Positions 36,556 through 44,493 of a stretch of DNA of 64,000 nucleotides are shown one piece after another. Position 1 is the first letter of the stretch, and each line of letters begins with the position of its first letter. The translations under genes and the position numbers were made by a program. Source of the stretch: Candidatus Vicinibacter affinis (GTDB taxonomy: Bacteria; Bacteroidota; Bacteroidia; Chitinophagales; Saprospiraceae); assembly GCA_016714365.1 (NCBI GenBank), contig JADJNH010000005.1, positions 248,001 to 312,000 on the forward strand, read 5' to 3'. Below the pieces are notes generated by a model. It saw only the letters and a program-made list of their open reading frames with translations, made no database searches and was not told the DNA's origin.

Positions 36556-37970
36556 GTTTTAGAAAATCTGATCACTTTACAGATAGGTTGTTTAGACAAA
36601 AGTTGAAGGATGTTGATTTAGGACAACAGGATCATCTTTGGAAAGGGATTGAAGCCGCTCTGGACGAAAGTAAAAAGTCCAGAAGGGTGCTTAGTTTTCC
36701 TTGGATGATAAAAAGTGTGCTGGTTTTAAGTTTAATTAGCTTTAGTTTATTGGCGTCTTATAGGTTTTTTGTCAACAGTGCTGGATTCCAGAAAACAGAA
36801 ACAATAAATAAAACAAAGATATCTGCCCAAACATTTGCAGATCAGAGTTTTAGTAATCAGCAGCAAGGTGGTTCAGCTGAGAGTCTTATAACCAAAATTT
36901 CTAAGGAGAAAGCTGAGCTGTTGGAGAAAGATCACCTACAATCCACTGTTATTAAACAAAAGAATATTTTAAAAGGATCGGTTAATTCTAAGTCTGGCAG
37001 TGAAGTTGGTTTTTCACCCTCGCAAATTTTTTCAGAGAATGTTTCTAAAGACGAAGAAGGCGATGTTGGATTTGGTTCTTCAGATTATATGAAAAGTGAA
37101 AGTAGGTCTGTTAATGATATGGTTAAGGAGAATGGAAGTGTTTCTCAATCCATTGAGTTACTCACAAAAAAAGATCAAACATATATTGACTATCTAGATA
37201 ATAATTTGTGGCCAAAGCAAAAGAAATTTATAGACGATGGTTGTTTTACAAGGGATAAAAGTTTGGAAAGAAGGCGAATTTATGTAGATATTTATTATTC
37301 GCCGGAAATGTCTAGAAGAACAATAGAAGCAAAAAATGTACAATTTGTAGCTTATGCCAACAAGAGAAAAATGGATGAAACATTTATAAAGGCTTTTTCT
37401 GTTGGTTCAAGAGTTTCAATGGTTTCATCAAAAGGTTTGTCGTTAAGAACAGGCATAAACTATTCTGAAATAAAGGAAAGATTTAATTTTGTAAAAGGGA
37501 CTCAGCTTATTACGTTGATAAAAAAGGATGCTCAAGGAAATCCAATAGATACCGTTCAAGAAGAAGTAGCCATTGTTGATAACATTTACAACAGGTATAA
37601 ATTTATTGATATACCACTATCCGTTGGTTATGAGATAGACCTGGTAGATTTTGTTTTCACTGTAAGTGGAGGGATTGGAATTAATTTGATGACTAAGAGA
37701 GCTGGATATATATATGGACCAGATCTAAGTTCAAAGCTTAACTTGAGCTCCGCTGTAGAGGGGAATCAACAGATATTCAAAGATAATGCGGGTATTAGCT
37801 TATTGGCCTCTTTTGGTTTGAACTATAAAATCGGAAGAGGTTTTATGCTTCTAGCTGAACCATCCATGAGGTATTATCTCGGTTCATTAACAGACAGTCA
37901 ATATCCAATTAGTCAAAAGTATATTCAATTTGGGTTAATAGCAGGATTGAGATATCAATTGGTATATTAA
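36552..37970 (+). CDS. Membrane-anchored PorT-like beta-barrel protein (second copy)
   Basis: A 472-residue paralogue of the protein at 3601-4926. It has about 50 cytoplasmic-type residues with the shared D-H-x-W motif (QDHLWKGIEAAL), one transmembrane segment around residues 52-70, and a Ser/Lys/Gln-rich linker. The C-terminal barrel has clearly matching strands (LRTGINYSEIKERF, FIDIPLSVGYE, LAEPSMRYYLGS, and QKYIQFGLIAGLRY at the end). A conserved SNP-like region is absent. It is coupled by overlap to the ECF sigma gene, so a regulatory role in sequestering or releasing the sigma factor is inferred from position only. A terminator follows. Confidence 0.78.
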   Translation: MSFRKSDHFTDRLFRQKLKDVDLGQQDHLWKGIEAALDESKKSRRVLSFPWMIKSVLVLSLISFSLLASYRFFVNSAGFQKTETINKTKISAQTFADQSFSNQQQGGSAESLITKISKEKAELLEKDHLQSTVIKQKNILKGSVNSKSGSEVGFSPSQIFSENVSKDEEGDVGFGSSDYMKSESRSVNDMVKENGSVSQSIELLTKKDQTYIDYLDNNLWPKQKKFIDDGCFTRDKSLERRRIYVDIYYSPEMSRRTIEAKNVQFVAYANKRKMDETFIKAFSVGSRVSMVSSKGLSLRTGINYSEIKERFNFVKGTQLITLIKKDAQGNPIDTVQEEVAIVDNIYNRYKFIDIPLSVGYEIDLVDFVFTVSGGIGINLMTKRAGYIYGPDLSSKLNLSSAVEGNQQIFKDNAGISLLASFGLNYKIGRGFMLLAEPSMRYYLGSLTDSQYPISQKYIQFGLIAGLRYQLVY

Positions 37971-37996
37971 AAAAGCAATAAATTTAATTAATCAGG

Positions 37997-38030
37997 GCCC
38001 GTTGTGTTTTACGCGGGCTTTGTATTTTTG
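37997..38030 (+). terminator. Intrinsic terminator after sigma/barrel pair
   Basis: GCCCG and CGGGC arms (37997-38001 and 38014-38018), extended by a short GT/AC pair, form a hairpin followed by a T-rich run ending at the first parS site. Confidence 0.7.
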
Positions 38031-38044
38031 TTCCACGTGGAACA
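38029..38044. promoter_or_regulatory. parS site 1 (ParB-binding palindrome)
   Basis: TGTTCCACGTGGAACA is a perfect 16-bp palindrome and matches the conserved bacterial parS consensus (TGTTnCACGTGnAACA). ParB loads here and spreads, recruiting ParA and SMC for origin segregation. Confidence 0.9.
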
Positions 38045-38074
38045 TTATGAATGCTCAATTCTAAAATCAAGGAT

Positions 38075-38090
38075 TGTTCCACGTGGAACA
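38075..38090. promoter_or_regulatory. parS site 2 (ParB-binding palindrome)
   Basis: A second identical TGTTCCACGTGGAACA, 46 bp centre to centre from the first, both in the gap before the YdeI-like gene. The two ParB sites are close enough for cooperative loading. Confidence 0.9.
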
Positions 38091-38117
38091 TTTATTTTAG
38101 TTGTATAAGTTATCACA

Positions 38118-38630
38118 ATGTCAATAGTGTTTGAATCACAAATTGAAAAGTATGGAAACAAAGGTGAAAAAACAGGTTGGACTTACATTCTGATTGATAT
38201 TCACAAGGCAAAACAGCTAAACCCAACAAGAAAAACTTCATTTCGAGTCAAAGGACTATTGGATAGCTTACCCATTCAGGGAATAAGCATTTTACCTATT
38301 GGAGACGGTCATTTTATTCTACCTCTTAATTTGACTTTAAGAAAATTATTAAAAAAAAGGGTAGGTGATAAAATAAAGGTTAATATTTCTATCGATGTTA
38401 CCCCATACATCATCGATCCTGATTTTGTAGATTGTTTAAGCACAGAATCCGAAGCATATACCTTTTTCAAAAGTCTTCCGGAATCACACCAAAAATATTT
38501 TTCTAAATGGATCCAGTCATCAAAAACGAGCGAGACAAAAGCCAAAAGAATTGCAGAAGCCGTATGGGCGTTGTCAAAAAAAAGGGGTTATGCAGACATG
38601 ATTCGAAGCAGAAAAAGCAATAATTTATAA
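38118..38630 (+). CDS. YdeI/OmpD-associated family protein with DUF1905 domain
   Basis: A 170-residue protein. Residues 1-100 form a DUF1905 beta-barrel-like domain (GWTYILIDIHKAKQL, SFRVKGLLDSLPIQGISILP). Residues 105-165 are the helical YdeI segment (SHQKYFSKWIQSSKTSETKAKRIAEAV). Members have been linked to peptide resistance, but the molecular function is not known. It has no operon partner and starts 27 bp after the second parS, so its promoter overlaps the centromere sites. Confidence 0.85.
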   Translation: MSIVFESQIEKYGNKGEKTGWTYILIDIHKAKQLNPTRKTSFRVKGLLDSLPIQGISILPIGDGHFILPLNLTLRKLLKKRVGDKIKVNISIDVTPYIIDPDFVDCLSTESEAYTFFKSLPESHQKYFSKWIQSSKTSETKAKRIAEAVWALSKKRGYADMIRSRKSNNL

Positions 38631-38702
38631 GAAGCAAAACAGCCTAAAGTAACGCACAATATTCTATCATTCAACTATCTTCGTGGTTGTTAGAAAAGAA
38701 AA

Positions 38703-39413
38703 ATGGTTTACACCAAAGTAAGTATCATCATCCCGGCCTTTAACGAGGAGGCAACAATAGAAGCCGTAATAGAAAGGGTTTTAGCTGTTGACATTAATCT
38801 TAAGAAGGAAATAATCGTAGTGAATGACGGATCAAAAGACAAAACGGAAGAGAACGCATTAAGGGTGATTGAACTACATAATGACAAACCAGATGTTTCT
38901 TTTAAATATAAACGAAAGGATAATGGTGGAAAGGGAAGTGCAATGAAATTAGGATATTCAATAGCGACGGGAGATATTCTTATTTGTCAAGATGCAGACT
39001 TGGAATTATTTCCGGAAGATTATCCGAATCTGCTTAAACCATTTTTTCAGAACCCAGAACAAAGGGTTGTTTATGGTTCTAGAATTTTGGGGGGGAACAC
39101 TATGGGAGAAAGTGCTTTTTATTTTGGAGGTCGTCTCGTTAGTTTAATTACATCTATTCTTTTCGGAACAAAGCTTACCGATCAGCCAACAGGTTATAAA
39201 ATATTTCACAAGGAGTTGATCCCAATTCTTGTTAATGCACACCATAACGGTTTTGAATGGGAAGCAGAAATTACCGCAAAAATTCTAAAAAGGAAATATA
39301 ACATTAAAGAGGTCCCAATTAGATATTTGCCGAGAAAGGTGGGGAAAAAGTTACGATGGGTAGATGGGGTAAAAATTGTATGGACACTCTTTAAGTACAA
39401 AATACAATCCTAA
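38703..39413 (+). CDS. Family 2 glycosyltransferase (dolichyl-phosphate mannosyltransferase-like)
   Basis: A 236-residue GT-A-fold enzyme without membrane helices. Motifs are SIIIPAFNEEATIEAVI, VVNDGSKDKTEE, the D-x-D-type CQDADLELFPEDYP, and the acceptor-side TDQPTGYKIF. It is cytoplasmic and probably membrane-associated, transferring a sugar from a nucleotide donor to a polyprenyl phosphate or a similar acceptor. It abuts the next gene directly, which encodes a multi-pass membrane protein, so the two may form a GT/transfer unit. Confidence 0.88.
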   Translation: MVYTKVSIIIPAFNEEATIEAVIERVLAVDINLKKEIIVVNDGSKDKTEENALRVIELHNDKPDVSFKYKRKDNGGKGSAMKLGYSIATGDILICQDADLELFPEDYPNLLKPFFQNPEQRVVYGSRILGGNTMGESAFYFGGRLVSLITSILFGTKLTDQPTGYKIFHKELIPILVNAHHNGFEWEAEITAKILKRKYNIKEVPIRYLPRKVGKKLRWVDGVKIVWTLFKYKIQS

Positions 39414-40805
39414 GTGAGGATAGAACGCATGAATGAAGGACTTAAAAGATATGGCTCATTGTGGGTCATACTGTTTTTCTACATTGCGGGCGTTTTTATC
39501 AAACAACCCTGGAAAGGAGACACTCTAGAGCAAAAAGCAATTTATTGGGATGTCATTTCTTACTATGCTTATCTCCCTGCTGCAATTATCCACGGCGATT
39601 TAAGTTTGGGATTTCTTAAAAATCCAGTTAAAGATTCCAATTTTGTAAATCTCTATTGGCCCACACGGTTAGAAAATGGAAAAGAGATCATAAAAACAAC
39701 AATGGGTTGGGCCATATTAAATACACCTGCCTTTTTGATTGGACACCTTTCTGCCAAACTATTTGATTACAGTCAAGATGGTTTTTCAGCACCCTATCAA
39801 GCCGCCATTGCATTCAACAATGTTTTGTTTTGCTTGCTTGGATTTTTTTATCTTTTTCGCCTTCTTTCTCGTTTTTTTGCTGCCAATACAGTTCACCTAA
39901 CCATGATATCCATTGCGTTAGGGACAAATATTTTTTATTATACGTCTTTCACAAATCCAATAAGTCACTGCTATGAGTTTGCGCTTATATTGATGTTTCT
40001 CTGGTATTCATTGAGGTGGTTTGAAACACCCCAACCCAAAATTTTATATTTGATGGGTTTTCTTTTAGGTTTAATAGTTCTAATAAGACCTCTTAATTTG
40101 ATAGTGGTAATTATTCCATCGTTATTTCAAGTTGATCAGCAGAACTTTGTGATTAGACAATGGTTGCTTGTTAAGAAACACTTCTTGCAGATTTTGATTG
40201 CAGGGGTTTGTATGTTTCTTGTTATTTTACCTCAATTGATTTATTGGAAGCTTAACTCTGGAAATTGGGTTTTTAACTCTTATGTTGGAGAACAATTTTT
40301 TTGGAGTCGGCCAATGTTGACTGAGTTTCTATTTTCTTATAGAAAGGGATGGTTACTTTACACACCTATGATGGCCCTTATGTTGTTTGGTTTTGTTATT
40401 CAGAAAAAAACTTTAAACCAGATTTTACCACAAATTCTAATATTATTATTGGTTATGATCTGGGTCAATTCTTGTTGGTGGTGTTGGTGGTTTGGCGGAA
40501 CCTTTGGTTGTAGAGTTTTAGTTGATTTCTATGGCTTGTTTGCATTTCCCCTCGCTGTAGTAATTGAGTATTGTTTATCTCGCCATTTTATGTCTAGGTT
40601 AACTTTTACAATTTTTTTAGCCTTCATTATTTTTGTTAATCTCTTTCAGACGCGTCAGAAGCTGGAGGGACAAATTCATTGGGATTCGATGACAAAAGAT
40701 GCTTATTGGCAAGTATTTTTAAAAAGAAGGTTTCCAGAGAACTATGATTCTCTTTTAAAAACACCTGACTATGAAGCTGCCAAAAATGGCAAAGTTGTCA
40801 GGTAA
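39414..40805 (+). CDS. Multi-pass membrane protein, possible GT-C glycosyltransferase
   Basis: A 463-residue protein with about ten transmembrane helices and an early periplasmic loop carrying acidic residues (YWDVISYYAYLPAAIIHGD). This is the pattern of GT-C enzymes that use polyprenyl-phosphate sugars, but no catalytic motif can be confirmed. The GTG at 39414 directly follows the glycosyltransferase stop; an ATG at 39429 (MNEGLKRYG) is an equally plausible start. A Trp/Cys-rich stretch (WVNSCWWCWWFGG) around residue 350 is striking. Confidence 0.7.
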   Translation: MRIERMNEGLKRYGSLWVILFFYIAGVFIKQPWKGDTLEQKAIYWDVISYYAYLPAAIIHGDLSLGFLKNPVKDSNFVNLYWPTRLENGKEIIKTTMGWAILNTPAFLIGHLSAKLFDYSQDGFSAPYQAAIAFNNVLFCLLGFFYLFRLLSRFFAANTVHLTMISIALGTNIFYYTSFTNPISHCYEFALILMFLWYSLRWFETPQPKILYLMGFLLGLIVLIRPLNLIVVIIPSLFQVDQQNFVIRQWLLVKKHFLQILIAGVCMFLVILPQLIYWKLNSGNWVFNSYVGEQFFWSRPMLTEFLFSYRKGWLLYTPMMALMLFGFVIQKKTLNQILPQILILLLVMIWVNSCWWCWWFGGTFGCRVLVDFYGLFAFPLAVVIEYCLSRHFMSRLTFTIFLAFIIFVNLFQTRQKLEGQIHWDSMTKDAYWQVFLKRRFPENYDSLLKTPDYEAAKNGKVVR

Positions 40806-40911
40806 GCTTACTTAACCAAACATTACACTTCTTATTACGAACTTCATTAACCCAAAGTGAAGGCGCTATTTTTTAATTTTTTATTAGTCCTGTTAGGTAG
40901 TAAAATACGAC

Positions 40912-40919
40912 TATCTTTG
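40912..40919 (+). promoter_or_regulatory. -7 promoter element of dnaE-like gene
   Basis: TATCTTTG matches TAnnTTTG, 14 bp before the start codon. No good -33 TTG is found at the usual distance, which would fit a promoter that needs an activator or is normally weak. Confidence 0.55.
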
Positions 40920-40933
40920 TCGAATAATTCGAC
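40919..40933. promoter_or_regulatory. Perfect palindromic operator before dnaE-like gene
   Basis: GTCGAATAATTCGAC is a perfect 7+1+7 inverted repeat that overlaps the last base of the -7 element and ends on the base before ATG. CGAC at 40908-40911 and GTCG at 40919-40922 also bracket the -7 element. A repressor bound here would cover the transcription start. Confidence 0.6.
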
Positions 40934-43867
40934 ATGTTTTTAAGTTGCCATAGTTATTATTCTCTACGTTATGGGACACTTTCTCCTGAAGAGCTTGTCT
41001 TTGAAGCTGTTGAACGAGGTATAAAGGCTATGGTACTAACGGACATAAATAACACATCTTGTTTTTTTCAATTTGATACAGCTTGTAAGAAAAATGGAAT
41101 AAAAGCAATTTTTGGAATTGAATTCAGAGATGGGAATAGTTTCTTATATCTTGGGATAGCAAAAAACGAAGAAGGGATAAAAGAGCTAAACCAACTTTTA
41201 ACAATACATTCTTCCACAAAAGAGCCGCTTCCTAAACGACCACTTTCCTTGCTAAACTGTTTTGTAGTATATAGGAATCTTCCAGAGGAAGATATTGGCC
41301 AGCTGAAAGAGAACGAATTTATTGGCATAAAACCTTCAGAACTAAATCCCATCAAAAAGAGATCTCAGGATTTATCAAAGTATGTTGTTTTTGCTCCCGT
41401 TACATTTTTGAATGAGGATGGGTGGAAAGTACACAAACTTCTTCGATGCATAGACCATAATATAATTCTAGGAAAACTTGAGCCCGGACAGTTTGCCCCC
41501 ATTGACGAAATTTTCTATTCTCTCAGTGAAATTGAATGCAAATTTTTAGCCTATCCGGAGGTACTTGAAAATACCCAAATGATTTTGGATTCGTGCTTTA
41601 CTGAAGTGCATTCAGGAAATGAAAATAACCGCAAAACCTTTACGGGGCATACTGATGGAGATTATCGCTTGCTTAGTAAACTTGCCGTTCAAGGATGCAG
41701 GCGGAGATATGGAGATCACAATCGCGGCGCTGCAGATAGAGTTAAGAGGGAGCTTCAGGTAATTCATCGGTTGGGTTTTTCCGCTTATTTTCTAATTACA
41801 TGGGATATTGTTCGCTACGCTCAAAGTGCGGGCTACTATCATGTTGGGAGAGGAAGTGGTGCAAATAGTATTGTTGCGTTCTGTCTTTTTATAACGGATG
41901 TAGATCCTTTGGAGCTTGATTTATACTTTGAAAGATTTATTAATCCACACAGAAGTTCACCCCCGGACTTTGATATTGACTTTTCTTGGAGTGATAGGGA
42001 TGATGTTACCGAATATATTTTTGACAGATATGGAATTGAATACACCGCTTTATTAGCTACATACAATACGTTTAAAGGAAAATCTATCATTAGAGAACTG
42101 GGCAAGGTTTTCGGTCTACCCAAAAAAGAAATTGATGTAATTATTGATGAACCCCTGGCTTCACACAAGCACCATCCATATGCCAAATACATTTTTCATT
42201 ATGGAAAAAAGATAGAAGGTTTTCCAAATTATTTATCCATTCATGCAGGGGGAATCATTATTTCTGAGCGGCCACTATACTATCATACCGCATTATTACA
42301 AATGCCAAAGGGGTTTCCAACGACACATTTTGATATGTATGGAGCTGAAGACCTCTTGTTTCATAAATATGATATTTTGAGTCAAAGAGGGTTGGGCCAC
42401 ATTAAGGACGCTATTGATCTGGTACGAGAGAATCAAGAAAAGGAAGTTAATGTTCATCAGGTAGAAAAAATAAAAAATGATGATCGGGTGAGGGCTCAGT
42501 TAAAATCAGCTCAATGTATCGGGTGCTTTTATATAGAATCACCAGCCATGAGGGGCTTACTGAGTAAGTTGAAATGCGAAAATTATGTCCACCTTGTTGC
42601 TGCCAGTTCAATTATTAGACCGGGAGTTGCGAAGAGCGGTATGATGAGGGAGTATATTGAACGTTTCCACAAACCAGATAAAGTAAAATATCTACACCCA
42701 GTATTCAAACAAAATCTATCAGAAACCTTTGGTGTTATGGTGTATCAGGAGGATGTTATGAAAATAGTACATCATTTTGCCGGGTTGGATCTTGACGAGT
42801 CAGACGTATTGCGACGCATTATGACTGGCAAGAAAAAGTCATCAGATACGTTTAGAAAACTTATGGAAAAATATTTTCATAACTGTAGAGAACGAGGTTA
42901 TCCCGAAGATCTGATACTAGAAGTATGGCGACAGATAGAAAGTTTTAGTGGATACTCTTTTTGTAAGGCACATTCTGCTTCGTATGCAGTTGAATCATTT
43001 CAGAGCTTATATCTAAAAACCTATTTCCCGCTTGAATTTATGGTGGCGGTCATAAATAACTTTGGTGGTTTTTATAGCACAGAACTTTACATACATGAAG
43101 CCAGAATGTGCGGGGCCAGGATTGAAGCGCCATGCGTTAATAAAAGCCGCTATCTGACACACATTGAAGGGAAGACAATTTATGTTGGCCTAATTCATAT
43201 CCAATCTTTGGAAAAAGAGCAAGCGCTACAACTCGTCCGTGAACGAGAAATAAGAGGGCCGTATAGTAATTTGGATGATTTTATTCAACGTAATAAAATG
43301 ACTCGCGAACAACTGAATTTGTTAATTCGTATCGGGGGCTTTCGCTTTACCAAACAAAGTAAATGTTCTCTATTATGGGAAAGAAATGCAAAGTATCAAT
43401 CCCCCCAGAAGTATGTAGCGGCAAGACCGATTTTTTCAGAAAAAGAAGATAAGTATGAGCTTCCAATTTTAGAGGACGGACTTTATGATCAGGCCTTTGA
43501 TGAGATCGAGCTGCTGGGATTTTCACTTTGTTCACCATTTAATTTGATCCTGGAAAAACCCCACAGCTATACAATGTCCAAAGATTTGAAAACCAAAATT
43601 TCAAAAAAAATTATACTTGTGGGCTATTACGTCACACGCAAGCCGGTAACTACCAGCAATGGAAAACTAATGTCTTTTGGTACTTGGGTAGACGAAGAAG
43701 GTTATTTTTTTGATACCACACATTTTCCCCCATCTTTGGAACACTACCCGTTTCAGGGAAAAGGGTGTTATGAAATCCATGGTGTTGTGACAGAGGATTT
43801 TGGCTTTCCAAGCGTGGAAGTTCACTGCATGAAAAAGTTAGGGTGGAAAAAAGACGAAAGGTATTGA
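40934..43867 (+). CDS. DNA polymerase III alpha-like polymerase, short DnaE2/ImuC-type
   Basis: A 977-residue C-family polymerase. It has an N-terminal PHP domain (LSCHSYYSLRYGTLS) whose second motif reads TDINNT and lacks a metal-binding His, so it is probably inactive. The catalytic palm keeps GRGSGANSIVAFCL and the two-Asp motif PPDFDIDFSW. The fingers show SGYSFCKAHSASYA. A helix-hairpin-helix region and a C-terminal OB fold follow. The replicative DnaE is usually over 1100 residues and has a beta-clamp and tau-binding tail, so this shorter form is more likely the damage-inducible DnaE2/ImuC kind. No imuA, imuB or lexA is next to it. It is monocistronic with its own palindromic operator. 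Confidence 0.85.
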   Translation: MFLSCHSYYSLRYGTLSPEELVFEAVERGIKAMVLTDINNTSCFFQFDTACKKNGIKAIFGIEFRDGNSFLYLGIAKNEEGIKELNQLLTIHSSTKEPLPKRPLSLLNCFVVYRNLPEEDIGQLKENEFIGIKPSELNPIKKRSQDLSKYVVFAPVTFLNEDGWKVHKLLRCIDHNIILGKLEPGQFAPIDEIFYSLSEIECKFLAYPEVLENTQMILDSCFTEVHSGNENNRKTFTGHTDGDYRLLSKLAVQGCRRRYGDHNRGAADRVKRELQVIHRLGFSAYFLITWDIVRYAQSAGYYHVGRGSGANSIVAFCLFITDVDPLELDLYFERFINPHRSSPPDFDIDFSWSDRDDVTEYIFDRYGIEYTALLATYNTFKGKSIIRELGKVFGLPKKEIDVIIDEPLASHKHHPYAKYIFHYGKKIEGFPNYLSIHAGGIIISERPLYYHTALLQMPKGFPTTHFDMYGAEDLLFHKYDILSQRGLGHIKDAIDLVRENQEKEVNVHQVEKIKNDDRVRAQLKSAQCIGCFYIESPAMRGLLSKLKCENYVHLVAASSIIRPGVAKSGMMREYIERFHKPDKVKYLHPVFKQNLSETFGVMVYQEDVMKIVHHFAGLDLDESDVLRRIMTGKKKSSDTFRKLMEKYFHNCRERGYPEDLILEVWRQIESFSGYSFCKAHSASYAVESFQSLYLKTYFPLEFMVAVINNFGGFYSTELYIHEARMCGARIEAPCVNKSRYLTHIEGKTIYVGLIHIQSLEKEQALQLVREREIRGPYSNLDDFIQRNKMTREQLNLLIRIGGFRFTKQSKCSLLWERNAKYQSPQKYVAARPIFSEKEDKYELPILEDGLYDQAFDEIELLGFSLCSPFNLILEKPHSYTMSKDLKTKISKKIILVGYYVTRKPVTTSNGKLMSFGTWVDEEGYFFDTTHFPPSLEHYPFQGKGCYEIHGVVTEDFGFPSVEVHCMKKLGWKKDERY

Positions 43868-43993
43868 ATCGTTAGGCGAGTTGGATAATTTGTGAAATCA
43901 CAATGTGCGGTACATCTTATCCATGAACAAATATTTCTTGGCACCCCAACAATTTTTATCACAACATCCAGTAAAAATAAAAGAGAGAACTTT

Positions 43994-44407
43994 TTATTTT
44001 AAGTCTTCAATACCCGAACTGTCCATAACCATTTCATCATTCAGTACAACGTTAACGAATTCGGTACTGTCTAACAACAGCTCATCTTTTTCAAAATAAA
44101 TTATATCGTCAGAGTTATCAAGATTAGTGATGTCTGAGTCGTTATCTTGAGTTTTTGTAAAAGAATCAACAGAGTCGATAAGAATTATCTTGTTGTTACT
44201 GTTCGAAAATATTTCTTTACTTTGAATTATTCCCTTTTTGTGCTTTTTGACAACCACTGTGTTTTTAGTTTTTAATACATTCTTTGATGAAGAAATTTGT
44301 CCGCTCTTTTGAAAGCAGGAAGTAATGATAATTAACAATAAAAAAGAATAAACAAATACTAGTCTATTGTTAGAGTTAGCAGAATGAAGAGTGAACAAGG
44401 TTTTCAT
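43994..44407 (-). CDS. Hypothetical lipoprotein, acidic
   Basis: A 137-residue protein with a lipoprotein signal peptide and lipobox ITSC (acylated Cys near residue 31). The mature part starts with basic residues and ends in a long acidic Asp/Ser-rich region (DSDITNLDNSDDIIYFE), with no fold signature. The ATG at 44407 (MKTLFTLHS) gives a normal signal length; an earlier ATG at 44443 adds 12 residues. Function unknown. It is downstream of the S9 peptidase gene region but separated by about 90 bp, so it is uncertain whether it is in the same transcript. Confidence 0.55.
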   Translation of the reverse strand: MKTLFTLHSANSNNRLVFVYSFLLLIIITSCFQKSGQISSSKNVLKTKNTVVVKKHKKGIIQSKEIFSNSNNKIILIDSVDSFTKTQDNDSDITNLDNSDDIIYFEKDELLLDSTEFVNVVLNDEMVMDSSGIEDLK

Positions 44408-44493
44408 GACAAAAGATTTATAGACTTTTGACTTAGAAAACAAACCTTCGTTTATGTGTTGTATGTTAAATCCGCGTTAAGACAAATTCTCGT

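Noticed and set aside
40934..43867. Main replicative DnaE
   Set aside because: Too short and without the usual C-terminal clamp/tau-binding extension; kept as DnaE2/ImuC-like, though proof needs the rest of the genome.
43890..43903. Palindrome TTGTGAAATCACAA after the polymerase gene
   Set aside because: Half-sites resemble a CRP/FNR site but the 2-bp spacing is wrong (6 bp expected), and it is not upstream of a gene in the right orientation.
43905..44099. 64-codon plus-strand frame after the polymerase
   Set aside because: It overlaps the better-supported lipoprotein gene on the opposite strand, lacks a signal or promoter, and looks like a shadow frame.
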